25,661 bases of DNA from a virus, in IMG/VR virus record IMGVR_UViG_3300045612_000491, positions 1 through 25,661 of that record. One strand, given 5' to 3'. The notes beneath the pieces are model-generated. The model did no database searches, was not told where the DNA came from, and saw only the letters and a program-made list of their open reading frames with translations. The first letter of the stretch is position 1; each line of letters starts with the position of its first letter. A program made the translations under genes and the position numbers. This document shows positions 1 through 7,292 of the stretch, piece by piece.

Positions 1-1013
1 ATGGTGGGTGTAGGTGTAATATTGATGCAGGCTGAGTCGTCGGGCACGGTGGGCTTACCTCCAAGAGTGTCTGTAAACCCAGAGCTAGTCGGGCAGTAGT
101 AAATCGTCAGGTTAACGTGGGTGCTTGAGAAAGCGCCATCCCCCACCGTGGGGGCATTCCCCTGCATGGTGATGCTAGTAAGGCTAGTGCAATTAAAGAA
201 CGCATAATCCCCAATGCTGGTCACGCTGTTGGGGATGGTGACGCTGGCAAGGCTGGTGCAATTAAAGAACGCAAAATTCCCAATGCTGGTCACGCTGTCG
301 GGGATGGTGACGCTGGCAAGGCTGGTGCAACCATAGAACGCACTATACCCAATGCTGGTCACGCTGTTGGGGATGGTGATGCTGGTAAGGCTGGAGCAAT
401 TTCTGAACGCACCATACCCAAGGCTGGTCACATATAAACCAATTTCTACAGCGGTTAAAGTTTTGTTGATGTTCCTGCTGGAATCTAACAACACCGTATC
501 ACTGCTGGTGCTGGTGGTTCCATCACTGTAATAGAAAATAGTCACAGATGATGTACGGGTGGGGGTTAATGTTGGTGTGCTAGTAGGAGTTGGCGTGGGT
601 GTTGGTGTAGCAGGATTGCCCGATAATGTTGGCGTGGGTGTAGTAGGATTGCCCGATAATGTTGGCGTGGGTGTAGTAGGATTGCCCGATAATGTAACCG
701 AAGGAGTTGGTGTGGGTGTAGTAGGATTGCCCGATAATGTAACCGAAGGAGTTGGTGTGGGTGAGGGCAATGGGTTATTTAGCGTTATATTATTTTTAGC
801 CACAACTATATATCCTGAATTACTAATAAAATGGGTAAATTGCGGGGCAATATCGAATGGTCTGTAGGTTCTTAGGACGTATTGAGATGGGGCTACTATT
901 TGTACCGCACATAAAGAAGCGCTAATCGAGCTTAATGCTATAGGTACTTCAAAAGGATATTGAAATACGGAGTATTTACCAAAAGAATCGCCAGGCAAAA
1001 TAATCTGATTCAT
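1..1013 (-). CDS. Thr/Pro-repeat protein with BspA-type leucine-rich repeats, probable distal tail fibre or adhesin (partial, C-terminus cut by window edge)
   Basis: The frame is open from an ATG at 1011-1013 to the window edge (at least 337 residues), so the C-terminus is missing. Residues 1-80 form a short folded-looking head; about 81-140 are Thr/Pro repeats built on LSGNP and TPTPTPSVT. Next come four 23-residue units of the type [15 protein letters not shown], the LRR_5/BspA pattern, then a [11 protein letters not shown] motif typical of the end of such domains, and another Thr/Pro stretch running off the edge. BspA-like LRRs are known as surface adhesion modules; a host-binding role here is inferred from that and from the position last in the tail cluster. 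The LRR part is near 50% GC against roughly 17-35% nearby, which suggests acquisition from another source. An ATAAATA box lies 7 bases before the start. Confidence 0.75.
   Translation of the reverse strand, partial: MNQIILPGDSFGKYSVFQYPFEVPIALSSISASLCAVQIVAPSQYVLRTYRPFDIAPQFTHFISNSGYIVVAKNNITLNNPLPSPTPTPSVTLSGNPTTPTPTPSVTLSGNPTTPTPTLSGNPTTPTPTLSGNPATPTPTPTPTSTPTLTPTRTSSVTIFYYSDGTTSTSSDTVLLDSSRNINKTLTAVEIGLYVTSLGYGAFRNCSSLTSITIPNSVTSIGYSAFYGCTSLASVTIPDSVTSIGNFAFFNCTSLASVTIPNSVTSIGDYAFFNCTSLTSITMQGNAPTVGDGAFSSTHVNLTIYYCPTSSGFTDTLGGKPTVPDDSACINITPTPT
165..432 (-). repeat. Tandem 69-bp repeat encoding BspA-type leucine-rich repeats
   Basis: Four near-identical 69-bp units are visible; the word gaacgca recurs at 198, 267, 336 and 405, exactly 69 bases apart. 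Each unit encodes one 23-residue LRR_5 repeat. The high nucleotide identity between units, not just amino-acid similarity, suggests recent expansion. In 181-300 about half the bases are G or C, far above the surrounding phage DNA. Confidence 0.9.
585..770 (-). repeat. 33/45-bp Thr/Pro-linker repeats (distal gene)
   Basis: The word aggattgcccgataat occurs at 612, 645, 678 and 723, so the spacing is 33, 33 and 45 bases. The units encode LSGNP(A/T)TPTPT with or without PSV. The same 45-bp unit recurs in the neighbouring gene around 1500-1620. Confidence 0.9.
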
Positions 1014-1020
1014 ATGTTAT

Positions 1021-1028
1021 TATTTATT
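1021..1028 (-). promoter_or_regulatory. Late-promoter-like box AATAAATA upstream of the LRR gene
   Basis: ATAAATA reads on the minus strand with 7 bases between it and the ATG at 1013. It fills most of the 19-base gap to the preceding gene. It matches the core of the T4 late promoter (TATAAATA) and the boxes before other genes in this window. Confidence 0.5.
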
Positions 1029-1032
1029 TTTT

Positions 1033-2607
1033 TTAAGATAAATTTACAACTCCATTTACAAAAATACCTGTAAATTGATAATTATTTCCTGGAGTACTAT
1101 TTAATTTATATCCAAAAGATGTACCTAATCTATCTGTTGTAAAATTAATAAAACTTCTAAAACTACCGCTTAAATTTACAGTCATAGTAACAAAATCAAT
1201 CGAACTACCACCATTATTAAAATAAACAGTATCAGCATAGTTGTAGGGTGAAACGGAATTAATTTCTATCTTTTGACCCGGGCTAACATTTTCTGGACCT
1301 ACTAAAGAAAATAGAAAGTTAGTACTAGAAGTTAATGACGGTGTCACACTGGGCGTTGCTGTTGTTGTAGGAGTAACCGGTAAACCAGATGCTGTGGGTG
1401 TAGTGCCCGGAATTCTTGTAGGTGTAAGCGTTTGGGTAGGGGTAGGGGTAGGTGTTGGTGTTGTTGTAGGAGTAACCGGTAAACCAGATGCTGTGGGTGT
1501 TGGTGTAGCAGGATTGCCCGATAATGTAACCGAAGGAGTTGGCGTGGGTGTAGCAGGATTGCCCGATAATGTAACCGAAGGAGTTGGCGTGGGTGTAGCA
1601 GGATTGCCCGATAATGTTGGCGTGGTGGGAGGGGTAGGAGTAGGGGTAGTCGGTAAACTAGATGCTGTTGATGTCGCTGTAGGTGTAATGCCCGGAATTC
1701 TTGTAGGTGTAAGTGTCTGAGTAGGTGTTTGTGTAGGGGTGGGTGTTGCTCCGGTATTAAAATATACGTTTCCTGCTATAAATGTACTGAAAAATTGTGG
1801 GTATGATTTATTAAACCCTTGTAGGCTATAACCAAACGGCTGACTAATTCTTGTTGATTCAAAGTCAACCTGAATTCTAGCTCTACCATCTACCCATATA
1901 CGCATGGGGGGAATAGCAGGCAACCCTCCAGTGCTTACCCCATTAAAACAAAAACTATCTAAATAGTTTTCAGCTGAAAATAAAGAAATATCTTCAACAG
2001 TATTATTACCTTCAACACAATATGAAAATGGGTTCGGTGTTGTCGAAGGAGTAATTGAAGGAGTAATTGATGGAGTGCTTGTTTGAGATGAGGTTGGAGT
2101 ATTGGTAGGTGAAGGAGTTAGTGTAGAAGTAGCGATAGGAGTAGGTGAATTTGAAGGTGTAGGTGTTTGTGTTGGTGTTTCTGATCGTGTTTCTGATGGT
2201 GTTTCTGATGGTGTGACTCCTATAGTTAGTGTAGGGGTGCAGGTATTCGTGATTGTAGGTGTATTTGTAGGAGTTTCTGTTTGTGTTGGCGTTGCTGTTA
2301 AAGTATTGGAAGGCGTAGGTGATTTGGTAACTGAAGGTGTAGGTGATTTGGTAACTGAAGGTGTAGGTGTATTTGTAGCTGTTTGAGAAGGCGTTACTGA
2401 TGCGGTTGGTGTGTTCGAGGGAGTTATAGAAGGAGTAGGTGAATTCGTTGGGGTTGATGTTACAGGTATACCTAGATCCGCAGCGATGCCCACAAATCCT
2501 TCTTGCATAATTTTTTCAAAACTCGTGCGACTTAATCGCTCTCTACGTAGACGATCGTTTGTACTTAAGTTGTCTAAAACCCGCGGATCTTTTTTACGCA
2601 CAGCCAT
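1033..2607 (-). CDS. Thr/Pro-repeat protein with two copies of a small folded domain, probable tail fibre component
   Basis: This 524-residue protein starts with a charged, probably helical segment (about residues 1-50), which may be its docking end. Long Thr/Pro/Ser repeats follow, interrupted by a folded domain at about 190-290. A second repeat block built from [15 protein letters not shown] and LTPTRIPGTTPTA units leads to a final domain at about 428-524. The two domains look related: FGYSLQGFNKSYPQFFSTF near residue 257 aligns with FGYKLNSTPGNNYQFTGIF near residue 498. No signal peptide or membrane segment is seen. The gene lies between two other Thr/Pro-rich genes downstream of the baseplate wedge genes, so a fibre or surface-decoration role is likely but unproven. 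A TTAAATA box sits 6 bases before the ATG. Confidence 0.7.
   Translation of the reverse strand: MAVRKKDPRVLDNLSTNDRLRRERLSRTSFEKIMQEGFVGIAADLGIPVTSTPTNSPTPSITPSNTPTASVTPSQTATNTPTPSVTKSPTPSVTKSPTPSNTLTATPTQTETPTNTPTITNTCTPTLTIGVTPSETPSETRSETPTQTPTPSNSPTPIATSTLTPSPTNTPTSSQTSTPSITPSITPSTTPNPFSYCVEGNNTVEDISLFSAENYLDSFCFNGVSTGGLPAIPPMRIWVDGRARIQVDFESTRISQPFGYSLQGFNKSYPQFFSTFIAGNVYFNTGATPTPTQTPTQTLTPTRIPGITPTATSTASSLPTTPTPTPPTTPTLSGNPATPTPTPSVTLSGNPATPTPTPSVTLSGNPATPTPTASGLPVTPTTTPTPTPTPTQTLTPTRIPGTTPTASGLPVTPTTTATPSVTPSLTSSTNFLFSLVGPENVSPGQKIEINSVSPYNYADTVYFNNGGSSIDFVTMTVNLSGSFRSFINFTTDRLGTSFGYKLNSTPGNNYQFTGIFVNGVVNLS
1366..1735 (-). repeat. Nested Thr/Pro-linker repeats shared with the neighbouring gene
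   Basis: A 45-bp unit containing aggattgcccgataat is found at 1510, 1555 and 1600. A second unit, containing gtaggagtaaccggtaaacc and cccggaattcttgtaggtg, appears near 1366-1430, partly near 1458-1500, and in diverged form near 1648-1715. The 45-bp unit is nearly identical to that in the distal gene at 600-765. Confidence 0.85.
2153..2375 (-). repeat. Short in-frame repeats in the N-terminal Thr/Pro linker
   Basis: A 12-bp unit (tctgatggtgtt type) is repeated three times near 2178-2215. A 24-bp unit (ggtgtaggtgatttggtaac plus tgaa) is repeated near 2318-2372. They encode SETPSETRSETP and TKSPTPSV peptides. Confidence 0.75.
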
Positions 2608-2613
2608 TTATAT

Positions 2614-2620
2614 TATTTAA
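2614..2620 (-). promoter_or_regulatory. Late-promoter-like box TTAAATA
   Basis: One mismatch from ATAAATA; 6 bases separate it from the ATG at 2607. Confidence 0.35.
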
Positions 2621-2676
2621 GCACTACAAAAGCATTCTTCTAAAATTAATTTCCTGTCTTAAAATCATCACCTTTT

Positions 2677-2703
2677 TTTATAGCATAACTAATAAATTGT
2701 CAA
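2677..2703 (-). promoter_or_regulatory. Candidate sigma-70-type promoter (TTGACA / TATAAA)
   Basis: The minus strand reads a perfect TTGACA (2698-2703), 15 bases, then TATAAA (2677-2682). The spacer is 2 bases shorter than the sigma-70 optimum of 17. It would start a transcript with a leader of roughly 60 bases ahead of the gene at 2607. A chance match is possible in such AT-rich DNA. Confidence 0.35.
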
Positions 2704-2744
2704 AATCTTTAGTTCTTTTTATATATCCCAATTAATTATTAATT

Positions 2745-3854
2745 TTATGTTATAACGAAATTACCACCTATATCATCGTATCCAACGCCCTGTTGCGTGC
2801 CTGGTGTTTGAGTAACAGATGGTGTTATAGAGGGCGTTATAGTATTTGAAGGGGTAATAGAGGGCGTTATAGTATTTGAAGGGGTAATAGAGGGCGTTAT
2901 AGTATTTGAAGGGGTAATAGAGGGCGTTATAGTTCTTGTAACTGAAGGTGTAACTGTGCTTGTAGAAGTACGGGTTACTGTATTTGTCGGTGTTGCTAAA
3001 GGTGTCTTGGTAGCTGTAGGTGTTGGTGATAAGCCAGGGGTTGCAGTATTTGTAGGAGCAGGAGTATTAGTCGGCGTTGTTTGAGGTGTAGGTGTATTAG
3101 AAGGGGTTGCTAAAGGCGTTGATTGAGGCGTCGTTGTTGGTGTTGCTGTAGGAGTTCTTGTAGGTGCTAAAGTTGGAACAGGAGTATTTGTTGGTGTAGG
3201 TGATAAGTTCGGTATAAGCGTGGTTGTAGGTGTAGATGTGGCCGTCGACGTGGCTGTAGGTGTAGATGTGGCCGTCGACGTGGCTGTAGGTGTAGATGTG
3301 GCTGTAGGTGTAGATGTGGCTGTCGACGTGGCTGTAGGTGTAGATGTGTTTATTGGTGTGGCTGTAGGTGTAGGTGTGTTTGTTGGAGTTGCAGTCGACG
3401 TGGCTGTAGGTGTTAAATCTGGTGTAGAAGTTGCTTGAGGTGTACCTGTATTTGTTGGTGTTTTAGTTATAGTTGGTGTAACAGAGCTTGTTATATTAGG
3501 AGATACGTATGGTGTACCTGTTTGAGTAGGAGTAAGAGTAGGAGTAGCTAATGACGTTTTAGTGGGCGTTTGTATAGCGGTTCCAGTTGGCGTATTAGTT
3601 ATTGTAAGGGTAAGGGTTGGAGTTGGTGTCAATAACGCAGTTGGGGTTAGTGAAGGACCAGAGGAAGGCGTTGCTGTAGGAGTCGGCGTGGATGTTATTG
3701 AAGCAGTTGGTGTTTGTTTGGGTTCTATTGCTTGATCTCGAGCTACAGGGTCTTTACCTAATACAGACTTATATAAAGGAGAAAGTCTATCTAATTTATT
3801 TTTTCTTTTAAAGTTATTATTATTAATAACTTCTTCAATAGGTAATATGGCCAT
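2745..3854 (-). CDS. Thr/Pro-repeat low-complexity protein, probable tail fibre linker or surface protein
   Basis: This 369-residue protein has a charged N-terminus (about 1-47, containing [14 protein letters not shown]). Almost 300 residues of Thr/Pro/Ala/Ser/Asn repeats follow ([15 protein letters not shown] and [10 protein letters not shown] units), then a short tail with [13 protein letters not shown]. No catalytic motif, membrane segment or signal peptide is seen. It begins 3 bases after the stop of the propeller protein, so it is the last gene of the gp25-gp6-like wedge operon. A GGAG in the end of the previous gene lies 8 bases before its ATG. Such mucin-like repeats usually form extended, possibly glycosylated stalks; a stalk role on the baseplate is inferred. 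The function is not recognised. Confidence 0.65.
   Translation of the reverse strand: MAILPIEEVINNNNFKRKNKLDRLSPLYKSVLGKDPVARDQAIEPKQTPTASITSTPTPTATPSSGPSLTPTALLTPTPTLTLTITNTPTGTAIQTPTKTSLATPTLTPTQTGTPYVSPNITSSVTPTITKTPTNTGTPQATSTPDLTPTATSTATPTNTPTPTATPINTSTPTATSTATSTPTATSTPTATSTATSTPTATSTATSTPTTTLIPNLSPTPTNTPVPTLAPTRTPTATPTTTPQSTPLATPSNTPTPQTTPTNTPAPTNTATPGLSPTPTATKTPLATPTNTVTRTSTSTVTPSVTRTITPSITPSNTITPSITPSNTITPSITPSNTITPSITPSVTQTPGTQQGVGYDDIGGNFVIT
2826..2940 (-). repeat. 30-bp tandem repeat encoding [10 protein letters not shown]
   Basis: agggcgttat recurs at 2831, 2861, 2891 and 2921, an exact 30-bp period. The first three full units (agggcgttat agtatttgaa, then ggggtaatag) are identical. 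Confidence 0.9.
3223..3420 (-). repeat. 30-bp and 18-bp tandem repeats encoding (TP/ST)AT linkers
   Basis: The 30-bp blocks 3241-3270 and 3271-3300 are identical. An 18-bp shortened copy (3301-3318) and a further 30-bp copy with one change (3319-3348) follow, with more diverged units to about 3420. The pattern suggests repeat-number change by slippage or unequal recombination. Confidence 0.9.
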
Positions 3855-3857
3855 ACA

Positions 3858-6800
3858 TTACTCCAATACATTTAATCCTTTTGAAAGATAAAAAGAAAAC
3901 AGATTTTCAACTATTCCCTTATCTGATATCCAGTTTGTATATGAACTATTAAATGGAGATAAAGTAGTAAGACCGTCTTTCCAATTTATTATGTTATTGT
4001 AAAAAGTATTTTCCGGCTTATCTATAAATTCAAAAAATTTATAGTAGTTTCCTATATAAGATCCAGATATTGTATCAGATGCTACTAATCCCCATCCCCA
4101 ATCATTAGAATAAGATGAAAGAGGTACTGTGCTTAAAAGTGTAAATCTAGATTCATTTACTAGATTGTATGTGTCGGAAAATATTTCATATGCAATAATA
4201 GGTACCCCTATTGAAATTTTACTAGTAAGAACAGATAATTCAGTACCGCGATTTACAGCATAATAAGAATTATTTACAGATCCTTTATCATAAAAATTTA
4301 AATTAAATTTATTTTGATCGCCCCATAAAATATTATGTTTTAATGAAAGTAAATTAACTAATCTTTTTAGGTTAGGAGGAAACGGATAGTTATAATCTTC
4401 AAATTGAATCCCTAATTCGTAGCAAAACGATATTAGCGAATCAACATTACATTTGTCAATATCACCATTATTATCAATAAAATTAGCTATTTTTTCATAA
4501 ACAGTCTTACCTAGTGTATACGGCATAGAACTTACATTACCTACTATTGTTCCTAAAAACGTATCTAAAAAATTGTTATAGCTAAGCATAAAATCTTGAA
4601 AAGTAATCTGCTTATAGTATTCCGTCATATCAAAATTTTCATTTTCTTTTGTAAGTTCATACTTACCATTGGAAGAATATATATTAAAGACTGCAGAAGT
4701 ACCTGTAATGGTTCTAACTAAGGATTCAGAATACATGTATTTGTTAATCCATCTAAATCCGTTCCAATCGCCGTATGCTTGATATCTTTTTTCCTCCCAT
4801 GCAGAAATAGGATAAGATGTATCATCCAGCATACCCGGTAATAATGAAGCACTGTTTATCGGGTATGGCGGGTAAAACGCATCCACATAATAAATTCTTC
4901 CATCAATGTTATTAATAGCCCATATATACTGAGATGTATCACATATAATACCGTCAATGCTTTGAATATGACTTGTGTTATTAGCAGACCCTACCTTAAC
5001 ATCTGTACGTTGGGCTGTATATGCATCAATACGTGAAATAGTATCCCGATCATGTGAAACCCATGCATTCTGTCCACCATCTACACAAATATTACCAATT
5101 AATCTAAAGCCGGACAACGGATATTGAGGAATTAAATTGCCGTTAAAATCATATTTAAATAAATAATCGTTCCTAGATGATAAACTAAATGCACTTATTG
5201 TAGAATTGTTTAAGCAGGTTACCCAAACCATTTTATTTCTATCTACGCAAACTTCTACCGGTGAGTATAATGGTACGAACGGAATTACTTTTATTGTACT
5301 GCCGTATGTATTGTATTTTATTAGTAGAGAGCTTATCGGGTGCGTATAAGCAACCCAAAGATTATTATCAAAATCAGTATCTACAGAAGAAGGTAGAAGA
5401 GTATTTTCACCAGCAAAACCGCTAAGCTGAGGTAAATTATAATCAGAACTTAAATGATAAACTAAATTTTGATAATGCGGGTATGCTATATTTGTTATGA
5501 CACCCGACAGCGCATGTACTTTAACTGTTGAAATACTGTCAAACAAGGATACCCATATATCTGAATTTTTATCTAACGCAATACTATTAGGAGCAGCGCT
5601 ACTTAATACCGGTGATCTATAATTCAAATAAGCTACATTACCACTTGAATCTATAATAGTCTTAAAAGAAGTAAAGTCGAAAGAAGATAAAATTTCACCG
5701 GTGTTAGCATTTAATTTAAGAAGAGTATCTGCTACACCGTCTGCTACCCATGGGCGGTAGTCTTCTTCTACACCAGCTCCGGAAATTGCACATGCAATAG
5801 CGTATTGATTTCTGTTTTCATCAACAAATATATTTGTTTTTTGTGATGAGAGAAATATACCTACGGTACCTAAGCAAGAACTTATAATTTGCTGTCTAAA
5901 AAACCTTCCAATATATCTAGATTGTGGCTGTGCGATCCAAGAGATAAGAGTATCTTTAGGAAAATTAACGGGGTCTTCTACTAATACGGAACCCGTAAGC
6001 ACTACATTTTCTACTGAGTAAGGGCTTACTAGATATCCTTTGAAAAAGCCTCCAATAGTGTGCGGTGTCTCTTCATTAAAATCTTCATAAAAAGATATGC
6101 CTGTTAAAGGTGTATATGTTTCATTACTAAAAACCTTAGAATATTTGCATAAACCAAATTTTAAATCGTAGTAACCAGTAGCCGTTCTTGTATCCGTTAA
6201 AGATGATGATAGTGGTGGGTATGTTTTTGTTGTATAGTTTTCGTTATCTTTAAATTTTATAACGAAAGGTATTTCTGAATTTTGCCAGCTATGGTATGGT
6301 ATGTCGAACGAAGTTGCTGATAAATGACCTTCGCCGTCAATACCGTTAGTAGTAATAGAAAGACGTTGAGCAGGGTTATGTCTAACCTTAATAATAGGCA
6401 TAGTAGTATAATTAATATTTTGAAACCCGCCCGGTGGGTAAAGAACAAAATCAAAAATATTACTGTATGTTGAATAAAAATCTTTAAACTTACTATTATC
6501 AATGGACGCAAAAATAATTATTGGGTTTTCTCTTGATGTGTAATTTTTTACTTTATCATCAACGTAGTGTGCTTCGCATTGTCCAGTTGTACCACAAAAG
6601 AAGGACCCAGGATCATTTTTGTTACACAAAACTAATTGCTTATTATCATTTATTCTTGCATAAATTAAAACATTAGTAGTGCTTAACTTATCAACAACAA
6701 CATACTGTTCAGTGTCGCCTATTTTAAATTTACCGTAAAATCTTGAAAGAAGTCTAAGATGTGACCATTTATCGCTGTAATACCTACTAACATTAAGATA

Positions 6801-7292
6801 ATCACCAGAAGCACCAGAAGCATAAAAATTTATTGTATAGCCTTCTGCACTTAATGCAGGCCAAGATTGCCAGCTAGAATACCGGCGCACTACTAATGGT
6901 TCAATTAGTTTACTAGCCGGTACGTCATAAATTAACCTTTTAAAAACTTCAAATCTTATTTCATCATGAACAAAATCTCTTATAGTGATAATCGGCTGAT
7001 AAGTATTATCAAAAGCGTTACCCGCAGCATCGAAAACTGTTAAATTCGGTTTATATTTACCAGGCCATTTGTAAATGTGAATAGCTGTTAAATCTGAACT
7101 GTAAGTACCGTCACCAAAATCCCATCTAATTTTTTTATTGGAAATATTGTTTTCTGTAGAAAGTAGCGGAGATGTAGTAAAGTCCGGTACAAAAGTTAAC
7201 GGTGTTATATCAATAGTATAAGAAGATAAGCTACTACGACCGGAATAATCTCTTACATCGTAAAAGAGATATGTAAAGTTTGTAGTTGCCAT
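3858..7292 (-). CDS. Large baseplate-associated protein: PKD domain + beta-propeller + baseplate wedge-like C-terminus
   Basis: This 1144-residue protein follows the gp6-like gene with a 1-base overlap (TGATG), the place of the gp7-type wedge gene in T4-like clusters. Residues about 25-105 form a PKD-type domain (WDFGDGT at 57-63, then PGKY.PNLTVFD). From about 490 to 810, repeated blade-like segments (SDIWVSL, NNLWVAY, KMVWVTC, QNAWVSH, QYIWAI) fit a Vgb/NHL-type beta-propeller. Residues about 860-1144 look like a tail-protein domain (LKRLVNLLSLKHNILWGDQNK), resembling the end of wedge or tail-I-type proteins. Known PKD and propeller folds bind proteins or glycans; a role as an exposed wedge or receptor-contacting protein is inferred. 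The gp7 equivalence rests on position and the C-terminus only. GGGAG lies 5 bases before the overlapping TGATG. Confidence 0.65.
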   Translation of the reverse strand: MATTNFTYLFYDVRDYSGRSSLSSYTIDITPLTFVPDFTTSPLLSTENNISNKKIRWDFGDGTYSSDLTAIHIYKWPGKYKPNLTVFDAAGNAFDNTYQPIITIRDFVHDEIRFEVFKRLIYDVPASKLIEPLVVRRYSSWQSWPALSAEGYTINFYASGASGDYLNVSRYYSDKWSHLRLLSRFYGKFKIGDTEQYVVVDKLSTTNVLIYARINDNKQLVLCNKNDPGSFFCGTTGQCEAHYVDDKVKNYTSRENPIIIFASIDNSKFKDFYSTYSNIFDFVLYPPGGFQNINYTTMPIIKVRHNPAQRLSITTNGIDGEGHLSATSFDIPYHSWQNSEIPFVIKFKDNENYTTKTYPPLSSSLTDTRTATGYYDLKFGLCKYSKVFSNETYTPLTGISFYEDFNEETPHTIGGFFKGYLVSPYSVENVVLTGSVLVEDPVNFPKDTLISWIAQPQSRYIGRFFRQQIISSCLGTVGIFLSSQKTNIFVDENRNQYAIACAISGAGVEEDYRPWVADGVADTLLKLNANTGEILSSFDFTSFKTIIDSSGNVAYLNYRSPVLSSAAPNSIALDKNSDIWVSLFDSISTVKVHALSGVITNIAYPHYQNLVYHLSSDYNLPQLSGFAGENTLLPSSVDTDFDNNLWVAYTHPISSLLIKYNTYGSTIKVIPFVPLYSPVEVCVDRNKMVWVTCLNNSTISAFSLSSRNDYLFKYDFNGNLIPQYPLSGFRLIGNICVDGGQNAWVSHDRDTISRIDAYTAQRTDVKVGSANNTSHIQSIDGIICDTSQYIWAINNIDGRIYYVDAFYPPYPINSASLLPGMLDDTSYPISAWEEKRYQAYGDWNGFRWINKYMYSESLVRTITGTSAVFNIYSSNGKYELTKENENFDMTEYYKQITFQDFMLSYNNFLDTFLGTIVGNVSSMPYTLGKTVYEKIANFIDNNGDIDKCNVDSLISFCYELGIQFEDYNYPFPPNLKRLVNLLSLKHNILWGDQNKFNLNFYDKGSVNNSYYAVNRGTELSVLTSKISIGVPIIAYEIFSDTYNLVNESRFTLLSTVPLSSYSNDWGWGLVASDTISGSYIGNYYKFFEFIDKPENTFYNNIINWKDGLTTLSPFNSSYTNWISDKGIVENLFSFYLSKGLNVLE

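Larger units (their letters stand above)
2608..2744. other. Longest non-coding gap in the window (137 bases)
   Basis: This AT-rich spacer separates two Thr/Pro-repeat genes. It holds a candidate sigma-70-type promoter and the TTAAATA box described separately. AATTAATTATTAATT just downstream of the upstream gene's stop is self-complementary but has no GC stem, so it is not called a terminator. No coding frame or RNA gene is apparent. Confidence 0.6.

Noticed and set aside
559-867. Plus-strand ORF rich in Val-Gly repeats
   Set aside because: Shadow of the minus-strand Thr/Pro repeats; ACC/CCT-type codons read as GTG/GGT on the other strand. The same holds for 1394-1720, 2102-2386 and 3220-3438.
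2745-2775. AATTAATTATTAATT region as a rho-independent terminator
   Set aside because: The inverted repeat is pure A/T with no GC stem; such sequences are frequent by chance here.
165-3420. CRISPR-like arrays
   Set aside because: Repeats are in frame, multiples of 3, adjacent without unique spacers, and encode Thr/Pro or LRR peptides; no cas genes are nearby.
6257-6511. 84-residue hydrophobic minus-strand ORF
   Set aside because: Lies in another frame inside the PKD/propeller gene, with no initiation signal; composition is explained by AT-rich codons.
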